NCBI GenBank assembly: GCA_963803545.1
Contig: CAWDMX010000001.1
Location: 1 to 64,000, forward strand
Direction of reading: 5' to 3'
Length of the DNA stretch: 64,000 nucleotides
Source of the DNA: Legionella_C sp963803545
GTDB lineage: Bacteria > Pseudomonadota > Gammaproteobacteria > Legionellales > Legionellaceae
Numbering within the stretch: the first letter of the stretch is position 1; every line of letters begins with the position of its first letter. The notes under the pieces were generated by a model. It was not told the origin of the DNA. It searched no databases and saw only the letters and a program-made list of their open reading frames with translations. This document shows, piece after piece, positions 8,839-16,938 of the stretch. The position numbers were made by a program, and so were the translations under genes.

Positions 8839-8944
8839 GAAGTACCCTAAGACCGTGTTTAAAATAGCATGGAAGATGCACCAGGTTGGATGATTTTTTA
8901 ATTACCCGCGCAATAGGGGTTAGTTGTAATTGGGGAGTGAGCAT
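8699..8944 (-). pseudogene. N-terminal signal-peptide piece of the frameshifted autotransporter
   Basis: This 81-residue frame carries the missing N-terminus of the downstream autotransporter: an extended basic leader, then the hydrophobic segment LRVLLGLSIGVSLAQA with a plausible signal-peptidase site before ASFPAPG. It runs through SASRLTF and stops at 8699. Shifting one base in the TTTTAA stretch continues it as SNEVNPTIMQIINNVV, the start of convincing passenger sequence in the main frame. The total span of 3529 bases becomes a multiple of three after a 1-base deletion. The lesion could be a mutation, a slippage switch or a sequencing error. Confidence 0.75.
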
Positions 8945-9049
8945 TACGTCGTCCTTGAGTTAATAGTTCAGTGTATAGAAAGAATACCCTCAATCAAACG
9001 CACTACAACCGTGCGTACACCCAGATTGCAGGCCTATGAATTCCGGTAA

Positions 9050-9082
9050 AGCAGCTTGCGTCAGCTAACGCTAAGGGCTGCT
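9050..9082. other. imperfect hairpin upstream of the autotransporter
   Basis: AGCAGC (9050-9055) pairs with GCTGCT (9077-9082), and inside it GCGT (9058-9061) pairs with ACGC (9068-9071). It lies between the autotransporter start and the candidate small RNA, transcribed away from both. Function unknown; it could be a terminator remnant or part of a leader. Confidence 0.35.
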
Positions 9083-9154
9083 GTTTAAATTGCCGCCTAA
9101 ATAAAAAAATTCCGAGTTTTCTAGTATAATTACTCTCATTTTTTTTGCAACAAA

Positions 9155-9318
9155 AACGGTTTTTGCTCGAGTGAAATCAACCGGTAAATCAAATGACCCT
9201 GCAACTGTCTCAAGGCTCCTTGATGAAGTAAATAGTGAACGGATACGCGCCGGGTGTTCGCTTGTTTGGCAAACGCCTTATCTGTTGACTGGGTTGCGAC
9301 GCTCGAGCAAAAGTTGCA
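9155..9318 (+). ncRNA. candidate structured RNA with a long closing stem
   Basis: An 11-bp perfect inverted repeat, TTTTGCTCGAG at 9161-9171 with CTCGAGCAAAA at 9302-9312, closes a segment of about 130 bases. The stem extends inward after a small internal loop (CAACC 9178-9182 with GGTTG 9292-9296). Inside are further hairpins: TCAAG/CTTGA near 9215-9230 and a 9-bp arm with one mismatch near 9253-9277 (GGTGTTCGC with GCAAACGCC). A perfect TATAAT at 9125-9130 could be its -10 box, without an evident -35. No convincing ORF occupies the segment. The long rod with an internal bubble resembles 6S RNA in outline, but I cannot match conserved 6S sequence. Strand is inferred from the promoter-like box. 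Confidence 0.35.
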
Positions 9319-9774
9319 CGTCCTTTAAGGGTAGCTGTCGCCGGTTTTAGGGTGAGCTTTGTTGAGTGCGGCGGCTATTGCAGGGTGTATGTCTTTTATT
9401 TTATTCGCAGCAGTTTTACAAAGAAACGGCTGTATCGTAGCGGTATTATCTGTTATTTATGCTCTTATTTTAAGCAGATTATTGATCTCGGGCACGAGGG
9501 TTGTTGCCGACCTTGGTGCAACACAAATTAATAACACACGAGGTGACCGGCTGCATTCTATGCATACAATAACTATGAGCGCGGGGAAGCTGTCTGTTTT
9601 TGCTCGCGCCATGCCCGGCGCCTCTAGACCCACTAATCTGGTGCTAGACGCGCCTACACCCGCATAATTTGCACCGCATCCTGGACGCGGTTAAGTCACG
9701 TCAACCACTCCTTGGGTGGCCGCCCTACTACAAAATCTTTTGGTTTCATTTTCAAACTTGCGCCGTTTAAAACA
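9319..9774. other. stretch without a convincing gene
   Basis: A TTG-started 102-residue frame (9359-9667) has two hydrophobic stretches at its N-terminus but no ribosome-binding site and no family resemblance, so it is not called. Nothing else was identified. Confidence 0.3.
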
Positions 9775-10347
9775 CTAATAACGAAGAGACCTATCAAAAT
9801 AATGCTTAGCACCAGACGCGCCTGATGGTGAAAAAAAGCTCTCCTGCAGTAGTGCAGACATCGACTTTTCTGTACACAAAAGCGTTAACTCTAAGTTTTC
9901 AGTTTTAAAATAGTGTTCTGATTCAAAATTATGGAACATTTCTTTCTGTGTATCGACGAGCTCGATAATATTCTCTCGATATAAATTTAATAAATCATCA
10001 AGTGGGTAATTGGGCAGCGGCTGTGTGAAAAAACCCCGTCTAAAAGCGTTGACACCGTTATTATTAATTAAACAAGCCAATCGGTTGTAACCCAGCTGAT
10101 TCGCTGTTTCAATTGTTAGAAATCCTTCTCTAAGTAGCGTCAGCCCCAGATCACTGCACAGTGCGTCCAGCACAGAATAGCAAATAACCGGGTCTTGATT
10201 AAGTCTGTCGATCGTTACAAATTTTTCTCTAAGCAGCTGAAAGCCCTCTACACTCATCAACAGTCTACAAAGAACGCAATCTAATGTTTGGCTAATCTGT
10301 ATACCGGTTATTAACCGTTCCTTCAGTGCTTGTTGCAAATAAATCAT
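9775..10347 (-). CDS. leucine-rich helical-repeat protein, unknown function
   Basis: Not assignable to a named family. The 190-residue protein consists of about four degenerate repeats of roughly 32-36 residues with the pattern (A/L)xRExFxTxxxx...LxxLLxxxG: ALKERLITGIQ, LLREKFVTIDR, LLREGFLTIET and AFRRGFFTQPL open successive units, followed by an acidic C-terminal region. Such short helical repeats suggest a protein-interaction scaffold; no signal peptide or membrane segment is seen. ATG 10347 is preferred to the TTG at 10413, because the sequence between is AT-rich and leader-like. It is the first of several unknown genes in this part of the window. A secreted effector role is possible but only inferred from the lineage and setting. 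Confidence 0.6.
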   Translation of the reverse strand: MIYLQQALKERLITGIQISQTLDCVLCRLLMSVEGFQLLREKFVTIDRLNQDPVICYSVLDALCSDLGLTLLREGFLTIETANQLGYNRLACLINNNGVNAFRRGFFTQPLPNYPLDDLLNLYRENIIELVDTQKEMFHNFESEHYFKTENLELTLLCTEKSMSALLQESFFSPSGASGAKHYFDRSLRY

Positions 10348-10442
10348 ACTGTTGACTGTATCGTATTTATAAATAGAATTTAAATAGTACACCAAATATA
10401 CTATTTTACTCAATCGGTTTTATATATTTCTTTTTGAATTTT

Positions 10443-10464
10443 ATTTAATCATGTCTAATTAAAT
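10443..10464. other. AT-rich inverted repeat
   Basis: ATTTAAT (10443-10449) and ATTAAAT (10458-10464) form a 7-bp perfect inverted repeat around 8 bases in the divergent intergenic region between two unknown genes. It is a possible operator; such repeats also arise by chance in AT-rich DNA. Confidence 0.25.
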
Positions 10465-10702
10465 AACTGAGACAATCTAAATTGAGGTTCGGGCTTGAAA
10501 CGCGCGCTGATTTAATTAACAGGCGTCGCTTGATAGGACACGAGCTGCGTGCAAACAATCAACACGTAAAACGAAACCGTTATAACTCTTTTGCTTAATA
10601 AAGAATGCGAAAGCTGGAGCTGCGTACTGCCACCCTTAATAAAGCGTTAACAATTTGGTGATAGTATTAATTTTATACATATTCGAATCTTTGAAAATAA
10701 AA

Positions 10703-11521
10703 ATGAGTAATACATTTTTTGAAAACCGTAAACAAAATAAGCGCGACAAGAAAACAGCGTATAAAGACGTTCGCGAAATAGTTGAAGCTATTGATAGGCT
10801 TGAATACAGAGACGGTTTTCCAGCTGAGCTGTGCGCGGTGTACCAGCACCCGTTCTTTAGTAAAAAAGTGCACCCGAATTTCAGTGCGCTGAAAAATCTG
10901 GTTGCAATGATTAATGCCGCGAGCGAATCTCTTAACCAGGCGGTTGCTGATAATGCGGGTGACGAAACTGCGGCTCAAAAACAAAAACTGCTAGAGAAAC
11001 AACAGAAACTAAAAGAAAATTTGAAAACATCTATTGATTCTATAAAGGCAGATATGGAGGCTTTAATTACGGCTCAAAAGAACCTTGAAACTACCAAACC
11101 CACCAATTCTGAGCGCACTATGGCAATACCTAGAACTGGTTTTTTTGGTTCAATTTTCAACTGGTTTAATAAAAAATCAATCACCCAAGCACAGCTAAAA
11201 ATCGCAGATTATAAGTCCGCGTGCAGCCTCTTGTATGACAAAAAAAGTGATTTTTTGAACAATAAAAAACAAATCATTGCCCAACTTCAGCGCCAAATTA
11301 ATGCAACCAAGGTGCAGGTGGACCGCACTGTTATAAAACTTGCGCTGCCAGAATTTACAGACTGCTTTAATACACAGGCTCAAAAATTAGAGATTGCTTT
11401 TAAAGAAATTGAAAAGCTGAGCGTCGCTGAATTACATTCTGAATCCACTCCAGCACGAAACGTGCCTGCCCGCCTTAGCCCAGACGAGAATAACGATACA
11501 CAATTCAAATTGGAGCTGTAA
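10703..11521 (+). CDS. hypothetical coiled-coil protein, 272 residues
   Basis: No family recognised. ATG 10703 (MSNTFFENRKQNKRDKK) is chosen over the upstream TTG at 10655, whose extra 16 residues read as promoter-like AT-rich sequence. The protein is very rich in Lys, Gln and Glu. Residues around 90-145 (KQKLLEKQQKLKENLKTS) and 165-215 have the heptad-like composition of coiled coils, split by a short FFGSIFNWFNKK segment. The C-terminus is acidic and hydrophilic (DENNDTQFKLEL). No signal peptide or true membrane span. It lies in the 9.8-14.2 kb group of unknown genes. A host-directed effector is conceivable in this lineage, but nothing in the sequence proves it. Confidence 0.65.
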   Translation: MSNTFFENRKQNKRDKKTAYKDVREIVEAIDRLEYRDGFPAELCAVYQHPFFSKKVHPNFSALKNLVAMINAASESLNQAVADNAGDETAAQKQKLLEKQQKLKENLKTSIDSIKADMEALITAQKNLETTKPTNSERTMAIPRTGFFGSIFNWFNKKSITQAQLKIADYKSACSLLYDKKSDFLNNKKQIIAQLQRQINATKVQVDRTVIKLALPEFTDCFNTQAQKLEIAFKEIEKLSVAELHSESTPARNVPARLSPDENNDTQFKLEL

Positions 11522-11739
11522 TTGTCACCTGTGCGTTACTAATTGCGTAAAAATCCGCTGGAAACGGTATTGCACAAACGCATTACATCCAAGCTATTTA
11601 GGGCTGCAGAGCGCTGTTTAGGGTAGTTATCTTGCATCACCAATGAGAACGGCACTTACGCACCAAATAACAGCAGCCCTTTTAGTAGTAATCCGTATAT
11701 TGTCGCGCTAAAAAATACCACGCCTTTAATGCGCCATAT

Positions 11740-11768
11740 TAATCATTTTATGATTAGTATGCTATAAT
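11740..11768 (+). promoter_or_regulatory. palindrome overlapping a promoter
   Basis: TAATCAT-TTT-ATGATTA (11740-11756) is a perfect 7-bp inverted repeat, and a consensus TATAAT -10 box follows at 11763-11768. The palindrome would cover the -35 position, so a dimeric regulator bound there could repress or activate the unknown gene at 11926. The rest of the gap 11522-11925 holds no gene I can support. Confidence 0.45.
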
Positions 11769-11925
11769 AGTGCAACATTTTAGTACGAGAATACATTTTC
11801 TTGTTTTTTATTACGACAAATCGCTTATCCATGATGACCGTTTTTATTAATCTGTGAGTAAATCAACTATGCGTGAATCCAACGAGCAAAGCTAACCCTT
11901 ACCCAAGCCCAATCCCCTCAAGACC

Positions 11926-13065
11926 ATGCTTTGGTTTAGCTTAAGGCTTTTAGCGCTCGCTTTATCGGCCGTTATTTTAGCAATCTATCTAATTGTATTA
12001 GCGCTTTCAACCGCGGCCTTGATGGGTTTTGCACCAGCACTTGCTGCATTAACCGCTGTGGCCTCCGTTTTATCGCTGGCAATGACCGCAACGGTGTTGA
12101 TTTATGGTGCCGTTGCATCCGGTATTATTGGTATTTTTAGCGCTATCGCGGCAACAACCACAGCCCTAAGCTTTTTTAGCAAGCCTAAAACAGTGCCAGG
12201 CGTAGAGCCGGATAGAAATAAGACAGAAACAGTGGTTAAAAAGCCATTAGACGCGCCGAACGCGATTCCTGTAAGTCAACAAGACGTAGAACGCGATTCA
12301 ACAGCAGCGTTGAATAATCAAGTACAAGCTATTGTACTTAGAATAAAAAAGAGCCTGCCGTCTCGCCCGGAAGAGGGATTTTCAAGCGTAATGCCGCTGT
12401 TTGAACCGTTATCAGAAGACCTTAAACTGTTGGTCGTTCGCCAACTTATACCTCAAAAAGACGAGTATTGCGATGACAGACATAAGCAATGCATCCTGTA
12501 CTTAGTAGAGGGTTTGCATTTTGAAGAACCGCAGCTCATCGAGCAATTATTTTCAAGCCTAGCCCGCGATGAAGAGGTCAACGCGTATGATTTTTATTTA
12601 ACCCTGAAATCGGATCTTGAAATTACAAATATGCTTAACCTACTTAATGCTCTTGGTGGGTATGAATACCAATCATCGAATCTATCGTATTTATTAAAAA
12701 ATGATGCCGGCTTTTTGGCTTTAAAAAGCCAGTTTAAACCTTTTAGGAACGGATCCCCTTTGTATACTTTATCTATTAGTCTGTCTACTGCACAAAGAAA
12801 GGTTGACAAATTCCTCTTGAATTATAGCGACAAGGACTTTACCCGGGGTGAGGCGTTTAAAGAAGACTGTCGGCAACTACAGGACTGTCTAACGACGCTA
12901 AGTGCAATCCTCCCAGCCTATAACCACCCTAAGTTACAGTCTAAATACGCAACTGATACGCAAAAACAGCAAGCGATTCAACGTTTAAGCGAGGATCGTG
13001 CGGAATTTTACAAAAACCTAATGGAGGGTCAAATCACGAGAACATCTGAACAAAGGCTTAGATAA
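11926..13065 (+). CDS. hypothetical membrane-anchored protein, 379 residues
   Basis: Family unknown. Residues about 5-90 form two or three hydrophobic helices (LALALSAVILAIYLIVLAL; then AALTAVASVLSLAMTATVLI; then GAVASGIIGIFSAIAA), and the remaining 290 residues are soluble and mainly helical, with no catalytic motif I can identify. A short proline- and charge-rich linker (SKPKTVPGVEPDRNK) separates the halves. The start is ATG 11926; its ribosome-binding site is weak, and a tiny 8-codon frame (11869-11895) precedes it. A membrane hairpin plus soluble domain is typical both of inner-membrane proteins and of membrane-targeted effectors; the sequence does not decide between them. Confidence 0.65.
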   Translation: MLWFSLRLLALALSAVILAIYLIVLALSTAALMGFAPALAALTAVASVLSLAMTATVLIYGAVASGIIGIFSAIAATTTALSFFSKPKTVPGVEPDRNKTETVVKKPLDAPNAIPVSQQDVERDSTAALNNQVQAIVLRIKKSLPSRPEEGFSSVMPLFEPLSEDLKLLVVRQLIPQKDEYCDDRHKQCILYLVEGLHFEEPQLIEQLFSSLARDEEVNAYDFYLTLKSDLEITNMLNLLNALGGYEYQSSNLSYLLKNDAGFLALKSQFKPFRNGSPLYTLSISLSTAQRKVDKFLLNYSDKDFTRGEAFKEDCRQLQDCLTTLSAILPAYNHPKLQSKYATDTQKQQAIQRLSEDRAEFYKNLMEGQITRTSEQRLR

Positions 13066-13267
13066 TTATTTCCTAAAGACAAAGATTACCGGGCTGCCCT
13101 TATTGCATGCAGCAGATGCTTTGTAGCGGTAACACACGGCGGTTCAGGTTCTCATCAATTCTCGCCGCAGTAGTTATGCTATTGCACCCAACACCAGGCA
13201 GTACTTAAGGTTCATCTAATAATTAGGGTTTATAATACAAGGTATAACCGATAGCAGAGGAACACTA

Positions 13268-13384
13268 ATGACCAGCAATAATGATAAGGTTAATCGATTA
13301 ATTGCGCAGACTGTTGATGAGTTAAGACTTGAGCAACTAGTGAAAGCCGCAGAAGAACGCAAGCGTGTCGCTACCTCGTTATAA
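13268..13384 (+). CDS. 38-residue small protein
   Basis: A short, strongly charged helical peptide (MTSNNDKVNRLIAQTVDEL, then LEQLVKAAEERKR). It starts at ATG 13268 with a GAGGA ribosome-binding site 6-7 bases upstream and ends in TAA. The amphipathic heptad-like pattern favours a real small protein over chance. No homologue is known to me. It sits between two unknown genes on the same strand. Confidence 0.45.
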   Translation: MTSNNDKVNRLIAQTVDELRLEQLVKAAEERKRVATSL

Positions 13385-13467
13385 ATTTCGGGACATCCAA
13401 GTCCCCAAAATTCACTCGCCAACGCGACAAGTATGCCTGCGGCGCCCTGGCCGTCCTGGTCCTCCTT

Positions 13468-13498
13468 AATTATAATCCCCTTTACGGGGATCATAATT
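13468..13498. terminator. hairpin between unknown genes
   Basis: A near-perfect inverted repeat, AATTATAATCCCC with GGGGATCATAATT around a 5-base loop. It has an AT-rich outer stem but no U-run, and it ends 11 bases before the next start codon. It could be a weak terminator or a structure that hides the downstream translation start. Confidence 0.35.
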
Positions 13499-13509
13499 TG
13501 CGCTCCCCA

Positions 13510-14160
13510 ATGACTGACGCCTTTTCGTATGCCTTATATTTTGCCTGCGGCAAAACATCCGGCTCTAAGGCTACCAGGGACTACAGGCCTCGGTCTGCGA
13601 CCTTCCTTGGCCTGCAGCGAATGTTTAACCACCAAAAAAACCGCGTGGACGCCTTATGCAGCAATAGGCGGATAACGTCCGCGCAAGTTGCGTCAATAAC
13701 GCAGGACGTTTTAACGGAAAACACGAAATCAATTATTAACGATCCACTGCTCGTCAAGCGCTGGGCCCGACTTCGGCATCCTGAGGAAAACGCTCCTCTT
13801 TCTGTAAAATCCCCACCGAAAGAACCGCTTGTTGCACCGGCAAAGTCTGTACCAACCGTTGAGCCTAAAAAAACAGCCGAGCCCCAAAAAAGCCGTGAGG
13901 CGGCTCCTAAAAAACTCCCTTTCTATGAGCGAATACACGATTATATTCAAACCAAGCTACGAGCCATCATTAAGAAAAATTTTATCGAAATTTTAAAGGG
14001 CTTTACCCTCAGTACTGATAAAAAATCCAGCAACGACCGCGCAAGTTCTGAGCCTAAATACACCCAAAGGGAATTAAAACGAAAATTTACCGAGCATACG
14101 ACCCGAACGGATAATACGCCGGACAGGCCCGACACAAGCCCTCGCCCCGGGCCTCGTTAA
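13510..14160 (+). CDS. hypothetical protein with Pro/Lys-rich linker, 216 residues
   Basis: No recognisable family. The start is placed at ATG 13510 (MTDAFSYALYF) rather than TTG 13498, which lies in the hairpin just upstream. The N-terminal 85 residues look folded and helical. A low-complexity Pro/Lys/Ala linker follows (KSPPKEPLVAPAKSVP onward), then a basic helical segment (YERIHDYIQTKLRAIIKKNF), and a disordered tail ending PRPGPR. The modular layout with disordered joints resembles secreted or host-facing proteins, but that is inference. It is the last unknown gene of the 9.8-14.2 kb group and is convergent with the nucleotidase gene. Confidence 0.6.
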   Translation: MTDAFSYALYFACGKTSGSKATRDYRPRSATFLGLQRMFNHQKNRVDALCSNRRITSAQVASITQDVLTENTKSIINDPLLVKRWARLRHPEENAPLSVKSPPKEPLVAPAKSVPTVEPKKTAEPQKSREAAPKKLPFYERIHDYIQTKLRAIIKKNFIEILKGFTLSTDKKSSNDRASSEPKYTQRELKRKFTEHTTRTDNTPDRPDTSPRPGPR

Positions 14161-14178
14161 ATAATAGGCGATGTCCCC

Positions 14179-15546
14179 CTAATTATCATGCGCAAGAACC
14201 CGACGATTGGCGCGGAAATAGGTATGGGGTGAATGGCCGAGTAAATCCGTTAATTTTTCCATATAGATGCAGGCAAATCGGTCCACTTGGTAGGCGAAGT
14301 AACTTTCTTCCGCTCCTGCACGAAAAACCCGCCCCCACATGGGGTTAAAAAACCGCAGTTGCTCTTTCAATAAGCTGGAAATTTCATGATCGAGCGCGGT
14401 GATGCGCAACTGCGTTTCCTTGCTTTGCTCGCTTGCGTCATTAGTCGTTTCAATTTCCTTCGTCCAAGCCTCTATGTAGTCTTGCTCAAGGCTGCTTTTC
14501 TTATCCATTGCGGTGATTATTTTTTTCTCAAGCACTGCGGCTCTTTTCTGCGAGGCTATTTCCTCGCCAAGCTCTTCAACAACCAACGCAGTTCGCCAGT
14601 TGCAATCTTTTTTCAAACGCAAAATATCGCCGTAAATATGATCGCCAATATATAAAATTTGGTCGCCTCGAATATCTAGGTCTTGAGTAAATTGACGCGC
14701 CCCGCCCCCTTGATAAATTCCTGGGGTTATTTGGCCAACATAATTACTCATTGTCCCATCCGCCGGATTAATCCGCAAAAATCGTGGGTTGTCGTAAAAA
14801 AACCGTGGTTTGTTGGCTAAGGTGATAACGTACTCAAACAAGTCGGTCCAATTTTCACCGGGCTCTAAAAAGGGGTTTAACGCGTACTCTAGCAGTAGTT
14901 TCGTGTAAAAAAAATCAGAATTGGTTAGAATAAAAATTTTTTTATGATGCCGTATGAACCGTTTTAAACCCGACACAATAAGCGCGTCTTTTAAAACGTA
15001 GGTCGCTAAGTCTTGGCTTATCCGCCCTTTCAAGCTGCCATCCGCATGCACACAATCAACCGCCCCCAATACATCTAAAGCTATTTCTGAATAACCGGGA
15101 AGCGATTCTGGGGAGGCATCCTTGCAGTCAATTATCTGGCTGAACAAAACGCAAAAAGCAATAGAAAACGAGGTATCAATAACCATGTAATTGGGATCTT
15201 TTAAATCCACGTAGATGCTGCGGTATATCTTTTTTAATTTGCCGTACTCAATTAACGTTGTTCCATGATAGCCCTGACGAATAGCGCCGTAGCGGCTCAA
15301 TTTAAGGATATTTCCATTTTTACTATCAATAACAAGACCGCGAATTGCGTCACTGAAATTAAAACCAAATTTTTTTAATGCAACAGGATAATTTTTTGTT
15401 TCAATTAACTTATCAACCACCATATCGTATACTAAGTTTTCGAAATTTTTAGTGTTGTAACGAATTAAGGTGTGGTCCATATCCAAACCAATAAATGTTA
15501 CCTTTTTCATATTCAAAATACGATTTACAAATATTTTTTGATTCAT
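14179..15546 (-). CDS. HAD-family purine 5'-nucleotidase (cN-II-like)
   Basis: Cytosolic IMP/GMP-type 5'-nucleotidase of the HAD-IG family. The 455-residue protein has the nucleophile motif LDMDHTL (Asp22, Asp24), the motif II segment IFILTNS, and motif IV ILYIGDHIYGDILRLKK. Long stretches, for example DAIRGLVIDSKNGNILKLSR, closely resemble the structurally characterised Legionella pneumophila homologue as I remember it, including the N-terminal KIFVNRI before the nucleophile, which supports the start at 15546. It hydrolyses purine nucleoside monophosphates in the cytosol. It stands alone on the minus strand, 31 bases downstream of the aminopeptidase gene. Confidence 0.9.
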   Translation of the reverse strand: MNQKIFVNRILNMKKVTFIGLDMDHTLIRYNTKNFENLVYDMVVDKLIETKNYPVALKKFGFNFSDAIRGLVIDSKNGNILKLSRYGAIRQGYHGTTLIEYGKLKKIYRSIYVDLKDPNYMVIDTSFSIAFCVLFSQIIDCKDASPESLPGYSEIALDVLGAVDCVHADGSLKGRISQDLATYVLKDALIVSGLKRFIRHHKKIFILTNSDFFYTKLLLEYALNPFLEPGENWTDLFEYVITLANKPRFFYDNPRFLRINPADGTMSNYVGQITPGIYQGGGARQFTQDLDIRGDQILYIGDHIYGDILRLKKDCNWRTALVVEELGEEIASQKRAAVLEKKIITAMDKKSSLEQDYIEAWTKEIETTNDASEQSKETQLRITALDHEISSLLKEQLRFFNPMWGRVFRAGAEESYFAYQVDRFACIYMEKLTDLLGHSPHTYFRANRRVLAHDN

Positions 15547-15577
15547 AGATTTTCCCTTTTATAATCGCTGAAAAAGA

Positions 15578-16936
15578 CTACTGCACCCAGCTCTCGAGCA
15601 TCCGATAAATGGCGCGTATTGCCATTGCCTCTCCCCCCTCGGGTTTTCCAGGCTTTGAGCTGGGATTCCAGGCCATTATGTCTAAGTGAACCCACGCAAC
15701 AGAGGCATCAATAAACTGCTGTAAAAATAAGGCCGCGGTTATCGCTCCGGCGTAAGGCGTTGAGCTGGAGTTGGCTAAGTCAGCAATCGAGGATTCTAAA
15801 GCGGTTTCATAATTGGTAAACAACGGCAGCTGCCAGACGGGATCCCCAACCTCTTGTGCGGCACTTAAAACCGCCTTGGTTGTAGCATCATCGTTACAAA
15901 ACATCGCCGCAATTTCAGTTCCAACCGCCACTCGTGCCGCACCCGTTAGCGTTGCAAAATCAATTAGTAGGCTTGGTTTATCTTCTAAGGCTTTCACCAG
16001 CGCATCGGCAAGGACTAAGCGCCCTTCGGCATCGGTATTATCCACCTCAACAGTGCGTTTATTACGCATCGTTATCACATCACCGGGTCTAAAAGCACGA
16101 GAGCCAACCGCATTTTCAATAGCCGGAATATACACCTGCAAGTGAACCGGCAGTTTTTGCTGCATTATCCATTGCGCCAAGCCAAGTGCATTGGCCGCGC
16201 CGCCCATATCTTTTTTCATAAACCGCATGCCGGATGCGGGCTTTAAATCCAGGCCGCCGCTATCAAAACAAACACCCTTACCCACTAAAGCCAAACGCGG
16301 ATGCTTGGGATTTCCCCACACTAACTGAAGCAACCGTGGGGCGTCAGCGGCGGCGCGTCCCACCGCGTGAATGGCTGGAAAATTATGCTCCAGCAACTCG
16401 TCGCCAACCCATTGATGAAACTGTGCGTTGCAATCGGAGGCAAGCCGTGCACAAACCTCTGCAAGTTCGCTGGGCCCTAGATCATTTGCCGGAGTGTTAA
16501 TGAGGTCGCGCGTTAAAAACACCGCATTTGCCTGCGCTAAAACCCCGACTAACTCAGTCTCCCGTAGCTGTAAAACGCGAGGAGGAACATCATTTTTTTT
16601 ATAGCGATCGAAGCGATATTGCGCTAAGGACCAATTTAATAAGGCAAAAGAGCTCACCCGATTTTGCAACTGATAACTTCCTGCAGGAATATTAGTCACC
16701 GCCTGCGCCAGCACAAAATCCTTAGCCTGATCCCCACCAATAAATACCTTGGTTATGCCTTCGGCGTTGTGAATAATGGCAACCTCACCGGCGTTGCCTG
16801 TAAATTGCTGCGCTTTTAAAAAAAACCGTTCATCCGGGCTTGCGTCGAAATCGTTTTCCAGCCATTGCTTTGCTGAAACTATAAAAAGTGGATAGGCTAT
16901 TTTTTCTTGAACACTGTAAAATGTATTTGCTTGCAT
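15578..16936 (-). CDS. M17 leucyl aminopeptidase family protein
   Basis: Metallo-aminopeptidase that removes N-terminal residues from peptides in the cytosol. The family signature NTDAEGRLVLADAL is present, with the metal-site segments LVGKGVCFDSGGLDLKP and MKKDMGGAAN upstream of it. ATG 16936 (MQANTFYSV) is chosen: it gives 452 residues and falls 2 bases after the murJ stop. The longer frame up to 17158 merely overlaps murJ. At 452 residues it belongs to the shorter M17 branch rather than the 500-residue PepA type. It is probably co-transcribed with murJ. Confidence 0.9.
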   Translation of the reverse strand: MQANTFYSVQEKIAYPLFIVSAKQWLENDFDASPDERFFLKAQQFTGNAGEVAIIHNAEGITKVFIGGDQAKDFVLAQAVTNIPAGSYQLQNRVSSFALLNWSLAQYRFDRYKKNDVPPRVLQLRETELVGVLAQANAVFLTRDLINTPANDLGPSELAEVCARLASDCNAQFHQWVGDELLEHNFPAIHAVGRAAADAPRLLQLVWGNPKHPRLALVGKGVCFDSGGLDLKPASGMRFMKKDMGGAANALGLAQWIMQQKLPVHLQVYIPAIENAVGSRAFRPGDVITMRNKRTVEVDNTDAEGRLVLADALVKALEDKPSLLIDFATLTGAARVAVGTEIAAMFCNDDATTKAVLSAAQEVGDPVWQLPLFTNYETALESSIADLANSSSTPYAGAITAALFLQQFIDASVAWVHLDIMAWNPSSKPGKPEGGEAMAIRAIYRMLESWVQ

Positions 16937-16938
16937 AA

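Noticed and set aside
9155..9318. Retron msr-msd RNA, because of the long complementary end arms.
   Set aside because: No reverse transcriptase ORF is found within several kilobases on either strand.
9359..9667. 102-residue ORF with two hydrophobic stretches.
   Set aside because: TTG start without a ribosome-binding site, no family resemblance, and it overlaps a region with RNA-like structure.
13216..13494. 92-residue minus-strand ORF.
   Set aside because: It lies opposite the better-supported 38-residue gene and a hairpin and has no ribosome-binding site or family match.
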